A DNA stretch of 64,000 bases from positions 1 through 64,000 of the forward strand of contig CANQTL010000013.1 in NCBI GenBank assembly GCA_947626775.1, written 5' to 3'. The notes under the pieces are model-generated. The model had not been told where the DNA came from. It did not search any database and was given only the letters and a program-made list of their open reading frames with translations. Shown here piece after piece: positions 41,579 to 51,145 of this stretch. The position numbers and the translations under genes were made by a program. Source of the DNA: an uncultured Lachnospiraceae bacterium (GTDB lineage: Bacteria > Bacillota > Clostridia > Lachnospirales > Lachnospiraceae). Position 1 is the first letter of the stretch. The number at the start of each line of letters is the position of its first letter.

Positions 41579-42445
41579 ATGGCAAAGAAAATAGCGGTTG
41601 TCACCGACAGCAACAGCGGCATTACGCAGACCCAGGCCGGAAAACTCGGGATCTATGTGCTGCCGATGCCTTTTATGATCAACAATGAATTATTTTATGA
41701 GGATATCACTCTGACGCAGAAGGAGTTTTACGAGCGCCTCGCGGAAGGGGCGGATGTCGTCACGAGCCAGCCGACGCCGGATGCGGTTATGAAACTGTGG
41801 GACAGTCTTCTTGGGGAGTATGACGAGATCGTACATATTCCGATGTCCAGCGGGCTCAGCGGTTCCTGCCAGAGCGCTTCCGTTCTGGCCAGGGAGTACG
41901 GCGGCAGGGTACAGGTGGTCAATAACCAGAGGATTTCCGTCACCCAGAGACAGTCCGCGCTGGACGCGCAGGCGCTTGCAGCGCGCGGCATGGATGCGGC
42001 GCAGATTCGGGAGTTTCTGGAGAAGGATAAGTTCAACTCCAGCATCTACATTATGCTGGATACGCTCTATTATCTGAAAAAGGGCGGCAGGATCACGCCC
42101 GCGGCTGCGGCTCTCGGCACGATCCTGAAGCTGAAGCCGGTTCTGCAGATCCAGGGCGACAAGCTGGATGCCTTCGCCAAGGCGCGCACGGTGTCCCAGG
42201 GGAAGTCCATCATGCTCAGCGCCATCCGTGCGGATATGGAAAAACGCTTCGGCGGCGCGGAGCCCGACAACATCTGGCTGGAGATCGCGTACAGCCATGA
42301 CGAGGAGGCGGCGAGACAGTTCTGCGGGGAAGTGCGGGAACATTTCCCGGGATTTGACATTCACATGGATCCGCTGTCTCTGAGCATTGCCTGCCACATC
42401 GGACCCGGCGCGCTGGCAGTCGCATGCTGCAGAAAAATCAAATAA
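41579..42445 (+). CDS. DegV/FakB-family fatty-acid binding protein
   Basis: Predicted 288-residue protein. AVVTDSNSGITQTQAGKLGIYVLPMPF at the N-terminus, DVVTSQPTPDAVMKLWDSLL, and the SSGLSGSCQSA loop are the DegV signature for lipid binding; the Ser and Thr residues would contact the fatty acid carboxylate. DegV/FakB proteins present fatty acids to FakA for phosphorylation, and a FakA-type gene lies two genes upstream. Own promoter at 41499-41527 and GGAAG before the ATG. The end (HIGPGALAVACCRKI) is standard. Confidence 0.9.
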   Translation: MAKKIAVVTDSNSGITQTQAGKLGIYVLPMPFMINNELFYEDITLTQKEFYERLAEGADVVTSQPTPDAVMKLWDSLLGEYDEIVHIPMSSGLSGSCQSASVLAREYGGRVQVVNNQRISVTQRQSALDAQALAARGMDAAQIREFLEKDKFNSSIYIMLDTLYYLKKGGRITPAAAALGTILKLKPVLQIQGDKLDAFAKARTVSQGKSIMLSAIRADMEKRFGGAEPDNIWLEIAYSHDEEAARQFCGEVREHFPGFDIHMDPLSLSIACHIGPGALAVACCRKIK

Positions 42446-42471
42446 CATCCACGGTCAGAGAATGCCGCGAT

Positions 42472-42513
42472 AACGAGTGAAACTCGCAAAGCGTGTTTCA
42501 GCTCGTTTCTTTT
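42472..42513 (+). terminator. Hairpin between the DegV gene and miaB
   Basis: AACGAGTGAAAC (42472-42483) pairs with GTTTCA-G-CTCGTT (42495-42507, one bulged G) around a TCGCAAAGCGT loop, followed by a short T-rich tract. It reads as a terminator; the CAAAGCG in its loop also occurs on the minus strand in the GH13 leader hairpin, so it may be a repeat-derived element. Confidence 0.55.
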
Positions 42514-42544
42514 CATGCCCGTATAGGACCGAAAGTGAGACGCT

Positions 42545-44014
42545 ATGACGCAGTATACATCTACAAATGACGAGAAAGAGTCTGCGCTGCAGAGAGAATA
42601 TATGACCAGGGCCGCCCGGTACGTAGAGCGGCTGGGACGGGAACTTGGCCGCAGACCCGCCTGCTGTGTCGTCACCTTCGGGTGCCAGATGAATGCCAGG
42701 GATTCCGAGAAGCTGGAGGGGATCTTGACCGGGATCGGCTATGAGGCCGTGGAGCGGGAGGAGGACGCCGATTTCGTCATCTACAATACCTGTACCGTCC
42801 GCGACAACGCCAACCAGCGCGTCTATGGAAGGCTCGGCTATCTGCACAGCCTGAAGGACCGAAAACCGCATATGAAAATCGCCCTGTGCGGCTGCATGAT
42901 GCAGGAGGAAGCCGTCGTCGAAAAAATTCGGAAAAGCTACCGCTTCGTGGACCTGATCTTTGGGACGCACAATCTCTTTAAATTTGCAGAGCTCCTGGTG
43001 GCGATGTTTGAGAATCGGGAGACGATTACCGATATCTGGCAGGAGACGGATCAAATCGTCGAGGAACTTCCAGTCAGCCGCAAATATCCGTATAAGTCCG
43101 GCGTCAACATTATGTTCGGGTGCGACAATTTCTGCAGCTACTGCATCGTTCCCTATGTGCGGGGGCGGGAGCGCAGCAGAGATCCCAGGGAAATCCTGCG
43201 GGAGATAGAACGGCTTGTGGACGACGGAGTCGTGGAGGTCATGCTGCTCGGGCAGAATGTAAATTCATACGGCAGAAATCTGGACAGGCCGATGTCCTTC
43301 GCACAGCTTCTGAAAGAAGTGGAGCAGATCGACGGGCTGAAACGAATCCGTTTTATGACGTCTCACCCGAAAGATTTGTCCGACGAGCTGATTGAAGTGA
43401 TGAGCCGCTCCGACAAGATATGCCGCCATCTGCATCTGCCGCTGCAGGCAGGCTCGGACCGGATTCTGCAGGCGATGAACAGGCGGTACACGAAAGCGCA
43501 GTACCTGGCGCTGACCGAAAAACTCAGGGCGGCGATGCCGGATCTTGCCATCACGACCGATCTCATTGTCGGCTTTCCCGGCGAGACGCCGGAGGACGTG
43601 GACGAGACGATCGACGTTGTGCGCAGGGTCCGGTTTGACAATGCTTTCACGTTCCTCTATTCCAGACGGACAGGTACGCCGGCGGCTTCGATGGAGAACC
43701 AGGTGCCGGCTGAAGTGATGAGAGAGGGATTCGACAGGCTGCTGAAGGTTGTGCAGGACACCGCGAAAGAGCGCGCGGCCCTCCTGCAGGGCAGGGTGGA
43801 GGAAGCGCTTGTGGAGGAAGTCAACGAGCAGGACGGCACCCTGCTGACGGGACGGCTCTCCAACAATATGCTCGTCCATTTTCCGGGAGACGGCAGTATG
43901 GTCGGAAGACTGGCCGACGTCTCTCTGGACGAATGCCACGGATTTTACTATACGGGTCATATGATAAGAAAAGCGGACGCTCCGCTTGGAAAGACGGTTG
44001 ACGGCAATGGCTGA
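42545..44014 (+). CDS. miaB: tRNA-2-methylthio-N6-dimethylallyladenosine synthase MiaB
   Basis: Predicted 489-residue radical SAM methylthiotransferase that modifies A37 of tRNAs reading UNN codons. The UPF0004 domain carries three cysteines (TFGCQMNARDSE, YNTCTVRDNA, CGCMMQEEA), and the radical SAM motif is CDNFCSYCIVPYVRGRERSR. A C-terminal TRAM domain follows. Standard arrangement. Substrate tRNA is first prenylated by MiaA, encoded four genes later at 48553, so both enzymes of the pathway are in one run with mutS-mutL. The mutS start overlaps the miaB stop region by 8 bases. Confidence 0.96.
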   Translation: MTQYTSTNDEKESALQREYMTRAARYVERLGRELGRRPACCVVTFGCQMNARDSEKLEGILTGIGYEAVEREEDADFVIYNTCTVRDNANQRVYGRLGYLHSLKDRKPHMKIALCGCMMQEEAVVEKIRKSYRFVDLIFGTHNLFKFAELLVAMFENRETITDIWQETDQIVEELPVSRKYPYKSGVNIMFGCDNFCSYCIVPYVRGRERSRDPREILREIERLVDDGVVEVMLLGQNVNSYGRNLDRPMSFAQLLKEVEQIDGLKRIRFMTSHPKDLSDELIEVMSRSDKICRHLHLPLQAGSDRILQAMNRRYTKAQYLALTEKLRAAMPDLAITTDLIVGFPGETPEDVDETIDVVRRVRFDNAFTFLYSRRTGTPAASMENQVPAEVMREGFDRLLKVVQDTAKERAALLQGRVEEALVEEVNEQDGTLLTGRLSNNMLVHFPGDGSMVGRLADVSLDECHGFYYTGHMIRKADAPLGKTVDGNG

Positions 44015-46652
44015 ACTCACTCCGATGATGCGGCAGTATATGGAGACCAAAAAGGATTATCCGGACTGTATTCTGATGTACCGGCTCGGCGATTTCTATG
44101 AAATGTTCTACGACGACGCGCTGATCGCGTCGAAGGAGCTGGAGATTGCGCTGACCGGCAAGAGCTGCGGACAGGAAGAGCGCGCGCCGATGTGCGGCGT
44201 CCCGCACCATGCGATCGAGACGTATCTCGGCAGACTGGTATCCCAGGGTCATAAGGTCGCCATCTGCGAACAGATGGAGGATCCGAAACTCACCAAGGGG
44301 ATCGTCAGGCGCGAGGTTGTCCGCATTGTGACGCCGGGCACCAATTTGAATCTGCAGTCACTTGAGGAGACGAAAAACAATTATCTCATGTGCGTCGTAT
44401 ACTTCCCCGGTAAGATCGGCATATCCGTCGCGGACGTCACGACAGGAGACTACTATCTGACCGAGGTGGAGGACATCCGCAAATTACAGGACGAGATCAA
44501 CAAGTACGAGCCGTCGGAGATCGTCTGCAGCGAACCTTTCCTCGTCAGCGGATACGACATTGAGGATCTGAAAAACCGGCTGAATATTATGATTTACTCG
44601 CTGCCCGCTCATTATTTTGACGATGAGAGCTGCAAGAGGGAACTTCTCAGGCATTTTCATGTGAACGCGCTTTCTGCGCTGGGAATCGAAGACTTCCCCA
44701 CAGGTATGATCGCGGCCGGCGCGCTGCTGCAGTATCTGTATGAAACGCAGAAGACCTCTCTTTCACACTTTACGCACCTGTATCCGTATCTGACGAGCAA
44801 GTACATGCTGCTGGACAGCTCTACCAGGCGCAATCTGGAACTGACGGAGACGCTTAGGGAGAAGCAGAAGACCGGTTCGCTGCTCGGCGTGCTCGACCGG
44901 ACCAAAACCGCCATGGGAGGGCGTCTTCTCAGAAAATACATCGAACAGCCGCTGATTGACAGAGAGAAGATGGAAAAGCGACTGGATGCGGTCGAGGCGC
45001 TGTGTCTAAGAAGCGTCGACCGGGATGAACTGCGCGAATATCTGACTGCCGTTTACGATCTGGAGCGGCTTTTAGGCCGGATCAGCTACAAGACCGCAAA
45101 CCCGAGAGATATGATCGCCCTCCGCAGTTCGCTCTCCATGCTGCCGTCCATCAAGACAGTGCTGGGCGATCTGGACGCGGAGCTTCTGAAAGAGATCAAC
45201 GAACACATGGATTCCCTGGAGGACATTTATCATCTGATCGACGACGCCATCGTGGAGGAGCCGCCGATCTCCATCCGGGACGGCGGTATTATCCGGGAAG
45301 GCTTCGACGAGACGATCGACGCTCTGCGGAACGCCAAGACGGACGGAAAGAACTGGCTCGCGGCGCTGGAGGAGGAGGACCGGGAGAGGACCGGGATCAA
45401 AAATCTGCGCGTCAAATATAACAAGGTCTTCGGCTATTACTTCGAGGTGACAAACTCCTATCTGAATCTCGTTCCGGACGACTATATCCGCAGACAGACG
45501 CTCGCAAATGCGGAGCGCTACACGACGCCGCGCCTGAAAGAGCTGGAGGATTCCATCCTGAATGCGGAGGATAAGCTCACGGCGCTGGAGTATGACAAGT
45601 TCTGTGAGATCAGGGAGGCCATTGCCGCCCAGATGGAGCGCATACAGCGGACGGCGAGAAGCGTGGCCAGGCTGGATGTGTGCGCCTCCCTCTCCTATGT
45701 GGCGGAGCGCAACCATTACGTGCGCCCGTCTCTCAACGAAAAGGGCGTGATCGACATCAAGGACGGCAGACATCCCGTGGTGGAGCGGATGATCTCCAAC
45801 GATATGTTTATTGCCAACGACACCTATCTGGACAATCAGAAGCATTGCATCGCCGTGATCACCGGGCCGAATATGGCGGGTAAATCCACGTACATGCGGC
45901 AGACGGCGCTGATCGTCCTGATGGCGCAGATCGGATCTTTTGTCCCGGCGGGCAGGGCGGACATCGGCATCGTGGACCGGATCTTTACGCGTGTCGGCGC
46001 ATCCGACGATCTCTCCAGCGGACAGTCCACCTTTATGGTGGAGATGAACGAGGTGGCGAACATCCTGCGGAACGCGACTTCAGACAGCCTGCTGATCCTG
46101 GACGAGATCGGCAGGGGAACTTCCACCTTCGACGGCCTGAGCATTGCCTGGGCGGTCATCGAACATATCAGCAATCGCCGGATACTGGGCGCGAAGACGC
46201 TGTTTGCCACCCATTACCACGAACTGACCGAGCTGGAAGACAAGATGGACAATGTGAACAATTACTGTATCGCCGTGAAGGAAAAGGGCGACGATATCGT
46301 ATTCTTGCGCAAGATTGTGAAAGGCGGCGCGGACAAGAGCTATGGGATTCAGGTTGCCAAACTGGCCGGCGTGCCGGACATGGTCATCGACAGGGCCAAA
46401 GAGATCGTAGAGCAGCTCAGCGACAACGACATTATCGAGAAGGTGCAGAAGATTGAGGTCGGCGTCAAAGGCGAGAAACACAAGCCGGTCAGGTATGACG
46501 AGGTGGATCTGGAGCAGATGTCGCTCTTTGACACTGTGAAGGACGAGGATATCATTCGGGAACTGCAGGAGATCGACGTCGGGAACCTGACGCCTGTCGA
46601 AGCGCTGAATACGCTCTACCGCCTGCAGAATAAGCTGAAAAACCGCTGGTAG
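44007..46652 (+). CDS. mutS: DNA mismatch recognition protein MutS
   Basis: Predicted 881-residue ATPase that recognises mismatches. The N-terminal domain I has MYRLGDFYEMFYDDA with the mismatch-contacting Phe-x-Glu motif (FYEMF region). Core domains follow, and the ATPase has Walker A GPNMAGKST near 620, Walker B LLILDEIGRGTSTFDG and LFATHYHEL. The ATG at 44007 overlaps the miaB stop region; a TTG at 43986 is an unlikely alternative. A weak Shine-Dalgarno suggests translational coupling. Followed by mutL after 14 bases. Confidence 0.97.
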   Translation: MAELTPMMRQYMETKKDYPDCILMYRLGDFYEMFYDDALIASKELEIALTGKSCGQEERAPMCGVPHHAIETYLGRLVSQGHKVAICEQMEDPKLTKGIVRREVVRIVTPGTNLNLQSLEETKNNYLMCVVYFPGKIGISVADVTTGDYYLTEVEDIRKLQDEINKYEPSEIVCSEPFLVSGYDIEDLKNRLNIMIYSLPAHYFDDESCKRELLRHFHVNALSALGIEDFPTGMIAAGALLQYLYETQKTSLSHFTHLYPYLTSKYMLLDSSTRRNLELTETLREKQKTGSLLGVLDRTKTAMGGRLLRKYIEQPLIDREKMEKRLDAVEALCLRSVDRDELREYLTAVYDLERLLGRISYKTANPRDMIALRSSLSMLPSIKTVLGDLDAELLKEINEHMDSLEDIYHLIDDAIVEEPPISIRDGGIIREGFDETIDALRNAKTDGKNWLAALEEEDRERTGIKNLRVKYNKVFGYYFEVTNSYLNLVPDDYIRRQTLANAERYTTPRLKELEDSILNAEDKLTALEYDKFCEIREAIAAQMERIQRTARSVARLDVCASLSYVAERNHYVRPSLNEKGVIDIKDGRHPVVERMISNDMFIANDTYLDNQKHCIAVITGPNMAGKSTYMRQTALIVLMAQIGSFVPAGRADIGIVDRIFTRVGASDDLSSGQSTFMVEMNEVANILRNATSDSLLILDEIGRGTSTFDGLSIAWAVIEHISNRRILGAKTLFATHYHELTELEDKMDNVNNYCIAVKEKGDDIVFLRKIVKGGADKSYGIQVAKLAGVPDMVIDRAKEIVEQLSDNDIIEKVQKIEVGVKGEKHKPVRYDEVDLEQMSLFDTVKDEDIIRELQEIDVGNLTPVEALNTLYRLQNKLKNRW

Positions 46653-46666
46653 TACGAGGGACGGAT

Positions 46667-48553
46667 ATGGCATCCATAAACATTCTGGATCATCAGACAA
46701 TCGATAAGATAGCCGCCGGCGAGGTGGTGGAGAAACCCGCAAGCGTCGTCAAGGAGCTGGTGGAGAACGCTATCGATGCGGGGGCTGGCGCGGTCACCGT
46801 TGAGATCAGGGACGGAGGCATTTCCCTGATCCGCGTGACGGACAACGGCTGCGGTATTGAGAGAGAGCAGGTGCGCAGCGCCTTTCTCAGACACGCCACG
46901 AGCAAGATCACGTCCGCCGACGATCTGACTTCGCTTTCCAGCCTCGGTTTCCGCGGCGAGGCGCTGGCCAGTATCGCCGCCGTCTCCAAGGTAGAATTGA
47001 TCTCCAAGACGCCGGCGGAGCTTGTGGGGATCCGCTATGTCATCGAGGGCGGCGTCGAGCGGGAACAGGAGGAGATCGGCGCGCCGGAGGGCACCACCGT
47101 GCTCGTGCGCAGCCTGTTCTACAACACGCCTCCGCGCCGGAAATTCCTGAAACAGCCCCAGACGGAAGGCTCGTACGTGGCCGAGCTGATGGAGCATCTG
47201 GCCATGTCCCATCCCCATGTCTCGTTTCAGTTCATTGCCAACGGGCAGACCCGGTTTTATACCACGGGCAACGGTGATCTGAAGGAGATCGTCTATCGGA
47301 TTTACGGCAGGGATATCTCCGGACAGCTGATTCCCTTTGCCTGGGAGACGGAAGGTATGGCGATAGACGGCCTTCTGGGGAAACCGCTGATCAACCGCGC
47401 CAACAGGAACTATGAGATCTTCTATATCAACGGCAGATATATCAGAAGCAGCCTGATCAGCAAGGCGGTCGAGGAGGGATACCGGGAGTATCTGATGCAG
47501 CACAAATTCCCGTTCTGCGTCCTGCACTTCAGGATCGACGCACAGCGGATCGATGTGAACGTGCACCCGACGAAGATGGAGGTGCGCATCGCGGACGCTC
47601 CGGCTTTCTGCGACGCTGTCAGGGAGGCGGTGCACGGGGCGCTCCATGAGACGGAGATGATTCCGGAAGTCGCGCTGGGGGAAGGAAAGCGCGCGGAGGC
47701 GTCCGCATCCGCGAAGGGAAAAACCGCGCCGGAACCCTTCGAGAGCAGACGGCTGCTTGCTGAATACGCCGGACGCACAACGCAGCCGTCTGCGCATACG
47801 GAGATCGGAGCAGACGACACGACGGCAGCAGCTTCAGAAAAGACAGTCGATGTCGGTGTCACGGCCAGCGACCCAAAAGAGACGCGCCTGCTGCGCGATT
47901 CCGTAGAATATGGAGCGAAAGACGGCGCGCAGATGGAACTCTTTGAAGATAAAATTCTGTCCGCACAGTCGAGACCGGCATTCCGGATCATCGGCCAGCT
48001 TTTCGATACCTACTGGCTTGTCGCCTATGAGGATAAGCTGCTGATCATCGACCAGCACGCCGCTCATGAGAAAGTAAAGTACGAGCGACTGATCAAACGC
48101 TTTCGGGAGCAGACAATCGTTTCCCAGACGATTGATCCGCCGATTATCGTCACGCTGAGCGGCAGAGAGCGGGAGTGCTATGTAAGACACGCGGAAGATT
48201 TTGAAGCGCTGGGCTTTGTGGTAGAGGAATTTGGCGGCAGCGATTATGCCGTCCGCGGCGTCCCGATGGATTTGTACGGTTATGGGGAAAAAGAATTGTT
48301 CCGCGAGATCCTGGAAAAATTGTCTGAGGAGACGCTGACGGGCACCCCGGAGAGCATCCGCATCCGCATCGCCACGATGGCCTGCAAGGCTGCCGTCAAG
48401 GGCAATATGCGCCTTGCCGCGGACGAGGCGGAGAAACTGATCGACGAACTGCTGACACTGGACAATCCGTATCACTGTCCCCACGGCAGGCCTACCATCG
48501 TCTCCATGACGAAATATGAGCTGGAAAAGAAATTCAAGAGGATCGTGACGTAA
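46667..48553 (+). CDS. mutL: DNA mismatch repair endonuclease MutL
   Basis: Predicted 628-residue protein. The GHKL ATPase N-terminus carries the motifs ELVENAIDAGA, RVTDNGCGIER and FRGEALASIA. The variable linker (about 340-440) is Ala/Thr-rich. The C-terminal endonuclease domain has DQHAAHEKVKYERL and the metal-site CPHGRPT, so it is the nicking MutL type found in bacteria without MutH. The stop overlaps the miaA start by 1 base (TAATG). Confidence 0.96.
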   Translation: MASINILDHQTIDKIAAGEVVEKPASVVKELVENAIDAGAGAVTVEIRDGGISLIRVTDNGCGIEREQVRSAFLRHATSKITSADDLTSLSSLGFRGEALASIAAVSKVELISKTPAELVGIRYVIEGGVEREQEEIGAPEGTTVLVRSLFYNTPPRRKFLKQPQTEGSYVAELMEHLAMSHPHVSFQFIANGQTRFYTTGNGDLKEIVYRIYGRDISGQLIPFAWETEGMAIDGLLGKPLINRANRNYEIFYINGRYIRSSLISKAVEEGYREYLMQHKFPFCVLHFRIDAQRIDVNVHPTKMEVRIADAPAFCDAVREAVHGALHETEMIPEVALGEGKRAEASASAKGKTAPEPFESRRLLAEYAGRTTQPSAHTEIGADDTTAAASEKTVDVGVTASDPKETRLLRDSVEYGAKDGAQMELFEDKILSAQSRPAFRIIGQLFDTYWLVAYEDKLLIIDQHAAHEKVKYERLIKRFREQTIVSQTIDPPIIVTLSGRERECYVRHAEDFEALGFVVEEFGGSDYAVRGVPMDLYGYGEKELFREILEKLSEETLTGTPESIRIRIATMACKAAVKGNMRLAADEAEKLIDELLTLDNPYHCPHGRPTIVSMTKYELEKKFKRIVT

Positions 48554-49506
48554 TGGGAGAGCAGAAAACGCCCCTTGTGATCCTGACCGGTCCTACCGCT
48601 GTCGGCAAGACCGCGCTGTCTGTCAGACTGGCGAAGGCGATAGGCGGAGAGATTATCTCCGCCGATTCCATGCAGGTGTACCGCCATATGGATATCGGCT
48701 CGGCCAAGATCACGCCGGAGGAAATGAGCGGCGTGCCGCATCATCTGATCGATATTCTGGAACCGTCGGAAGAATTTAATGTCGTCTGGTTCCAGCGCCT
48801 TGCGCGCCGTGCCGTACAGGAGATTTGCGGCAGGGGTCATGTGCCCGTCGTGGCCGGCGGCACAGGCTTCTATATTCAGGCGCTGTTGTACGACGTCGAT
48901 TTCACGGAGAACGACGGGGATCCGGCGTTGCGCAGACAGCTTCAGACAATCGCGAAGACGCAGGGTTCCGGCGCGCTGTACGAGCGCCTGCGAAAGATCG
49001 ATCCGAAATCCTGTGAGACGATCCACGAAAACAATGTCAAGCGCGTGATCCGCGCCATCGAATTCTATGAGAAAACGGGCGTCCGGATATCCGAGCACAA
49101 CAGGATCCAGCGGCAGAACAGTTCGCCGTACAATTTCTCCTATTTTGTTCTGACCGACGACAGACAGAAACTGTATGGGCGGATTGAAGAGCGGGTGGAC
49201 GAGATGATGGCGCAGGGGCTTGTGGAGGAAGTGTATCGGCTGAAAGAGATGGGCTGCACGGCGGACATGGTCTCCATGCAGGGGCTTGGCTATAAGGAGA
49301 TTCTGGCTTATCTGGACGGAAAAAGCACGCTGGAGGAGGCGGTGTACCGGATCAAGCTGAACACCCGCCATTTTGCCAAGAGACAGCTCACCTGGTTTCG
49401 CAGGGAGCGGGATGTAATCATGCTGGACAGGCAGGATTTTGACGGCAGAGACGACCTCATTCTCAATGAGATGGCAGAGATTTTGCGCAGGAAAGGTATC
49501 GTATAG
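48553..49506 (+). CDS. miaA: tRNA dimethylallyltransferase MiaA
   Basis: Predicted 317-residue enzyme that transfers a dimethylallyl group to A37, the step before MiaB. ILTGPTAVGKTALSVRLAKA is the P loop, then ISADSMQVYRHMDIGSAKIT and a C-terminal GLGYKEILAYLDG near 256 followed by TRHFAKRQLTWFRRE. Standard length. It overlaps mutL by 1 base and is probably in the miaB-mutS-mutL-miaA operon. Confidence 0.97.
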   Translation: MGEQKTPLVILTGPTAVGKTALSVRLAKAIGGEIISADSMQVYRHMDIGSAKITPEEMSGVPHHLIDILEPSEEFNVVWFQRLARRAVQEICGRGHVPVVAGGTGFYIQALLYDVDFTENDGDPALRRQLQTIAKTQGSGALYERLRKIDPKSCETIHENNVKRVIRAIEFYEKTGVRISEHNRIQRQNSSPYNFSYFVLTDDRQKLYGRIEERVDEMMAQGLVEEVYRLKEMGCTADMVSMQGLGYKEILAYLDGKSTLEEAVYRIKLNTRHFAKRQLTWFRRERDVIMLDRQDFDGRDDLILNEMAEILRRKGIV

Positions 49507-49508
49507 AT

Positions 49509-50810
49509 ATGGGGACAGATAAAAACGATCTTTTAAAAAAACAGTATAAACAATTCGGTATCTCTGAGGAGGTATACGCGTTCGGGGAAGAGATTTTAGC
49601 CTCCCTGCGGGAACGCTTCCTGCGGATCGACGAGGTCGCCGAGTACAACCAGCTCAAGGTGGTGCGCGCCATGCAGGAGGCCGGCGTGAGCGAGGCCTGT
49701 CTGCTCGGCACGACGGGCTACGGATACAATGATCTGGGCAGAGACACGCTGGAGAAAGTCTATGCGGCGCTTTTTCACACGGAGGACGCCCTCGTGCGCC
49801 CGCAGATCACCTGCGGCACCCACGCTCTGGCGCTGGCCCTGATGAGCAATCTGCGCCCCGGCGACGAGCTGCTGTCCCCTGTTGGCAAACCCTACGATAC
49901 GCTGGAGGAAGTAATCGGGATCAGGCCGTCCAGAGGCTCGCTGAAAGAGTACGGAATCACATACAGACAGGTGGATCTGTTGTCTGACGGCGCTTTCGAC
50001 TATGAGGGCATCCGCGCCGCGATAGGAGACAGGACGAAGCTCGTCACGATTCAGCGATCCAAGGGATACCAGACCCGGCCGACGCTGTCCGTCGGGCGTA
50101 TCGGAGAATTGATCCGCTTCGTGAAAGAGATCAAGCCCGACATGATCTGCATGGTGGACAACTGTTACGGCGAGTTTGTAGAGACAATCGAGCCCACGGA
50201 CGTGGGGGCGGACATGGCGGTCGGCTCCCTGATCAAGAACCCCGGCGGCGGCCTCGCTCCCATCGGCGGTTATATCGCCGGCAGGAAAGACTGTGTGGAG
50301 AATGCGGCTTACAGACTGACATCTCCGGGACTCGGCAAGGAGGTCGGGGCGTCCCTCGGCATATTGTCCGCCTTCTACGAAGGACTCTTTCTCGCTCCAA
50401 CCGTCACGGCGAACGCGCTCAAAGGGGCAATTTTTGCGGCGAATATCTATGAGAGGCTGGGATTTCCGGTGATCCCGAACGGAACCGAAGAGCGTCACGA
50501 CATCATTCAGGCTGTGACTTTCGGCTCGCCGGAGGGCGTGATCGAGTTCTGTAAGGGAATCCAGGCCGCTGCGTCCGTGGACAGCTTTGTCACGCCGGAA
50601 CCCTGGGATATGCCCGGCTATGACGCCCAGGTCATCATGGCCGCAGGGGCGTTCGTATCCGGTTCCTCCATAGAGCTGAGCGCCGACGGCCCGATCAAGC
50701 CGCCCTATGCGGTCTACTTCCAGGGAGGCCTGACTTTTCCGCATGCAAAACTGGGAATTTTAAAGACGCTGCAGAATCTTCTGGACAAAAAAATTGTATA
50801 CATTGGGTAG
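49509..50810 (+). CDS. Aluminum resistance/methionine gamma-lyase family PLP protein
   Basis: Predicted 433-residue PLP-dependent protein of the Alum_res family, often annotated methionine gamma-lyase family protein. The PLP fold is indicated by QITCGTHALALALMSNLRPGDELL near 98-122, MVDNCYGEFVETIEPT, and the Lys in SLIKNPGGGLAPIGGY that should form the Schiff base. Real substrate unknown; the aluminium-resistance name comes from an early plant-pathogen report. It starts 2 bases after miaA. Confidence 0.85.
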   Translation: MGTDKNDLLKKQYKQFGISEEVYAFGEEILASLRERFLRIDEVAEYNQLKVVRAMQEAGVSEACLLGTTGYGYNDLGRDTLEKVYAALFHTEDALVRPQITCGTHALALALMSNLRPGDELLSPVGKPYDTLEEVIGIRPSRGSLKEYGITYRQVDLLSDGAFDYEGIRAAIGDRTKLVTIQRSKGYQTRPTLSVGRIGELIRFVKEIKPDMICMVDNCYGEFVETIEPTDVGADMAVGSLIKNPGGGLAPIGGYIAGRKDCVENAAYRLTSPGLGKEVGASLGILSAFYEGLFLAPTVTANALKGAIFAANIYERLGFPVIPNGTEERHDIIQAVTFGSPEGVIEFCKGIQAAASVDSFVTPEPWDMPGYDAQVIMAAGAFVSGSSIELSADGPIKPPYAVYFQGGLTFPHAKLGILKTLQNLLDKKIVYIG

Positions 50811-50859
50811 CCATTATGTTAAAATGGGAAAGGTGCATAAGAAAAAGGAGAGTCTATCT

Positions 50860-51096
50860 ATGCGAAAAAACGGTTGGACGTGTTTTCTGTTGATCCTTGC
50901 GGGAATCGTGATCGGCGGTTTTATCGGCAGTCTTTTCCCGACCACATGGCTGAATTACGGACAGTCCTTCGGATTGACGTCCCCGCTCATACTGGATCTC
51001 GGAATCCTGAGCATCACGTTTGGAATGACCATACATATTACGATTGCAAGTATTCTCGGCATTGCCGCTGCAATCCTGATCTATCGTTTGATTTGA
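50860..51096 (+). CDS. DUF4321 membrane protein
   Basis: Predicted 78-residue protein with two hydrophobic segments: WTCFLLILAGIVIGGFIGSLF and the C-terminal IHITIASILGIAAAILIYRL. The intervening LSITFGM is the DUF4321 pattern. The ATG at 50860 has AGGAG 9 bases ahead; a longer frame from 50794 overlaps the previous gene. It commonly lies beside radC and mreB in Clostridia, as here. Function unknown. Confidence 0.85.
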   Translation: MRKNGWTCFLLILAGIVIGGFIGSLFPTTWLNYGQSFGLTSPLILDLGILSITFGMTIHITIASILGIAAAILIYRLI

Positions 51097-51145
51097 CATG
51101 AGCTTTGCCGCAGCCCGGAGAGAAACGCTGTCGGAAAGAGGTTGC

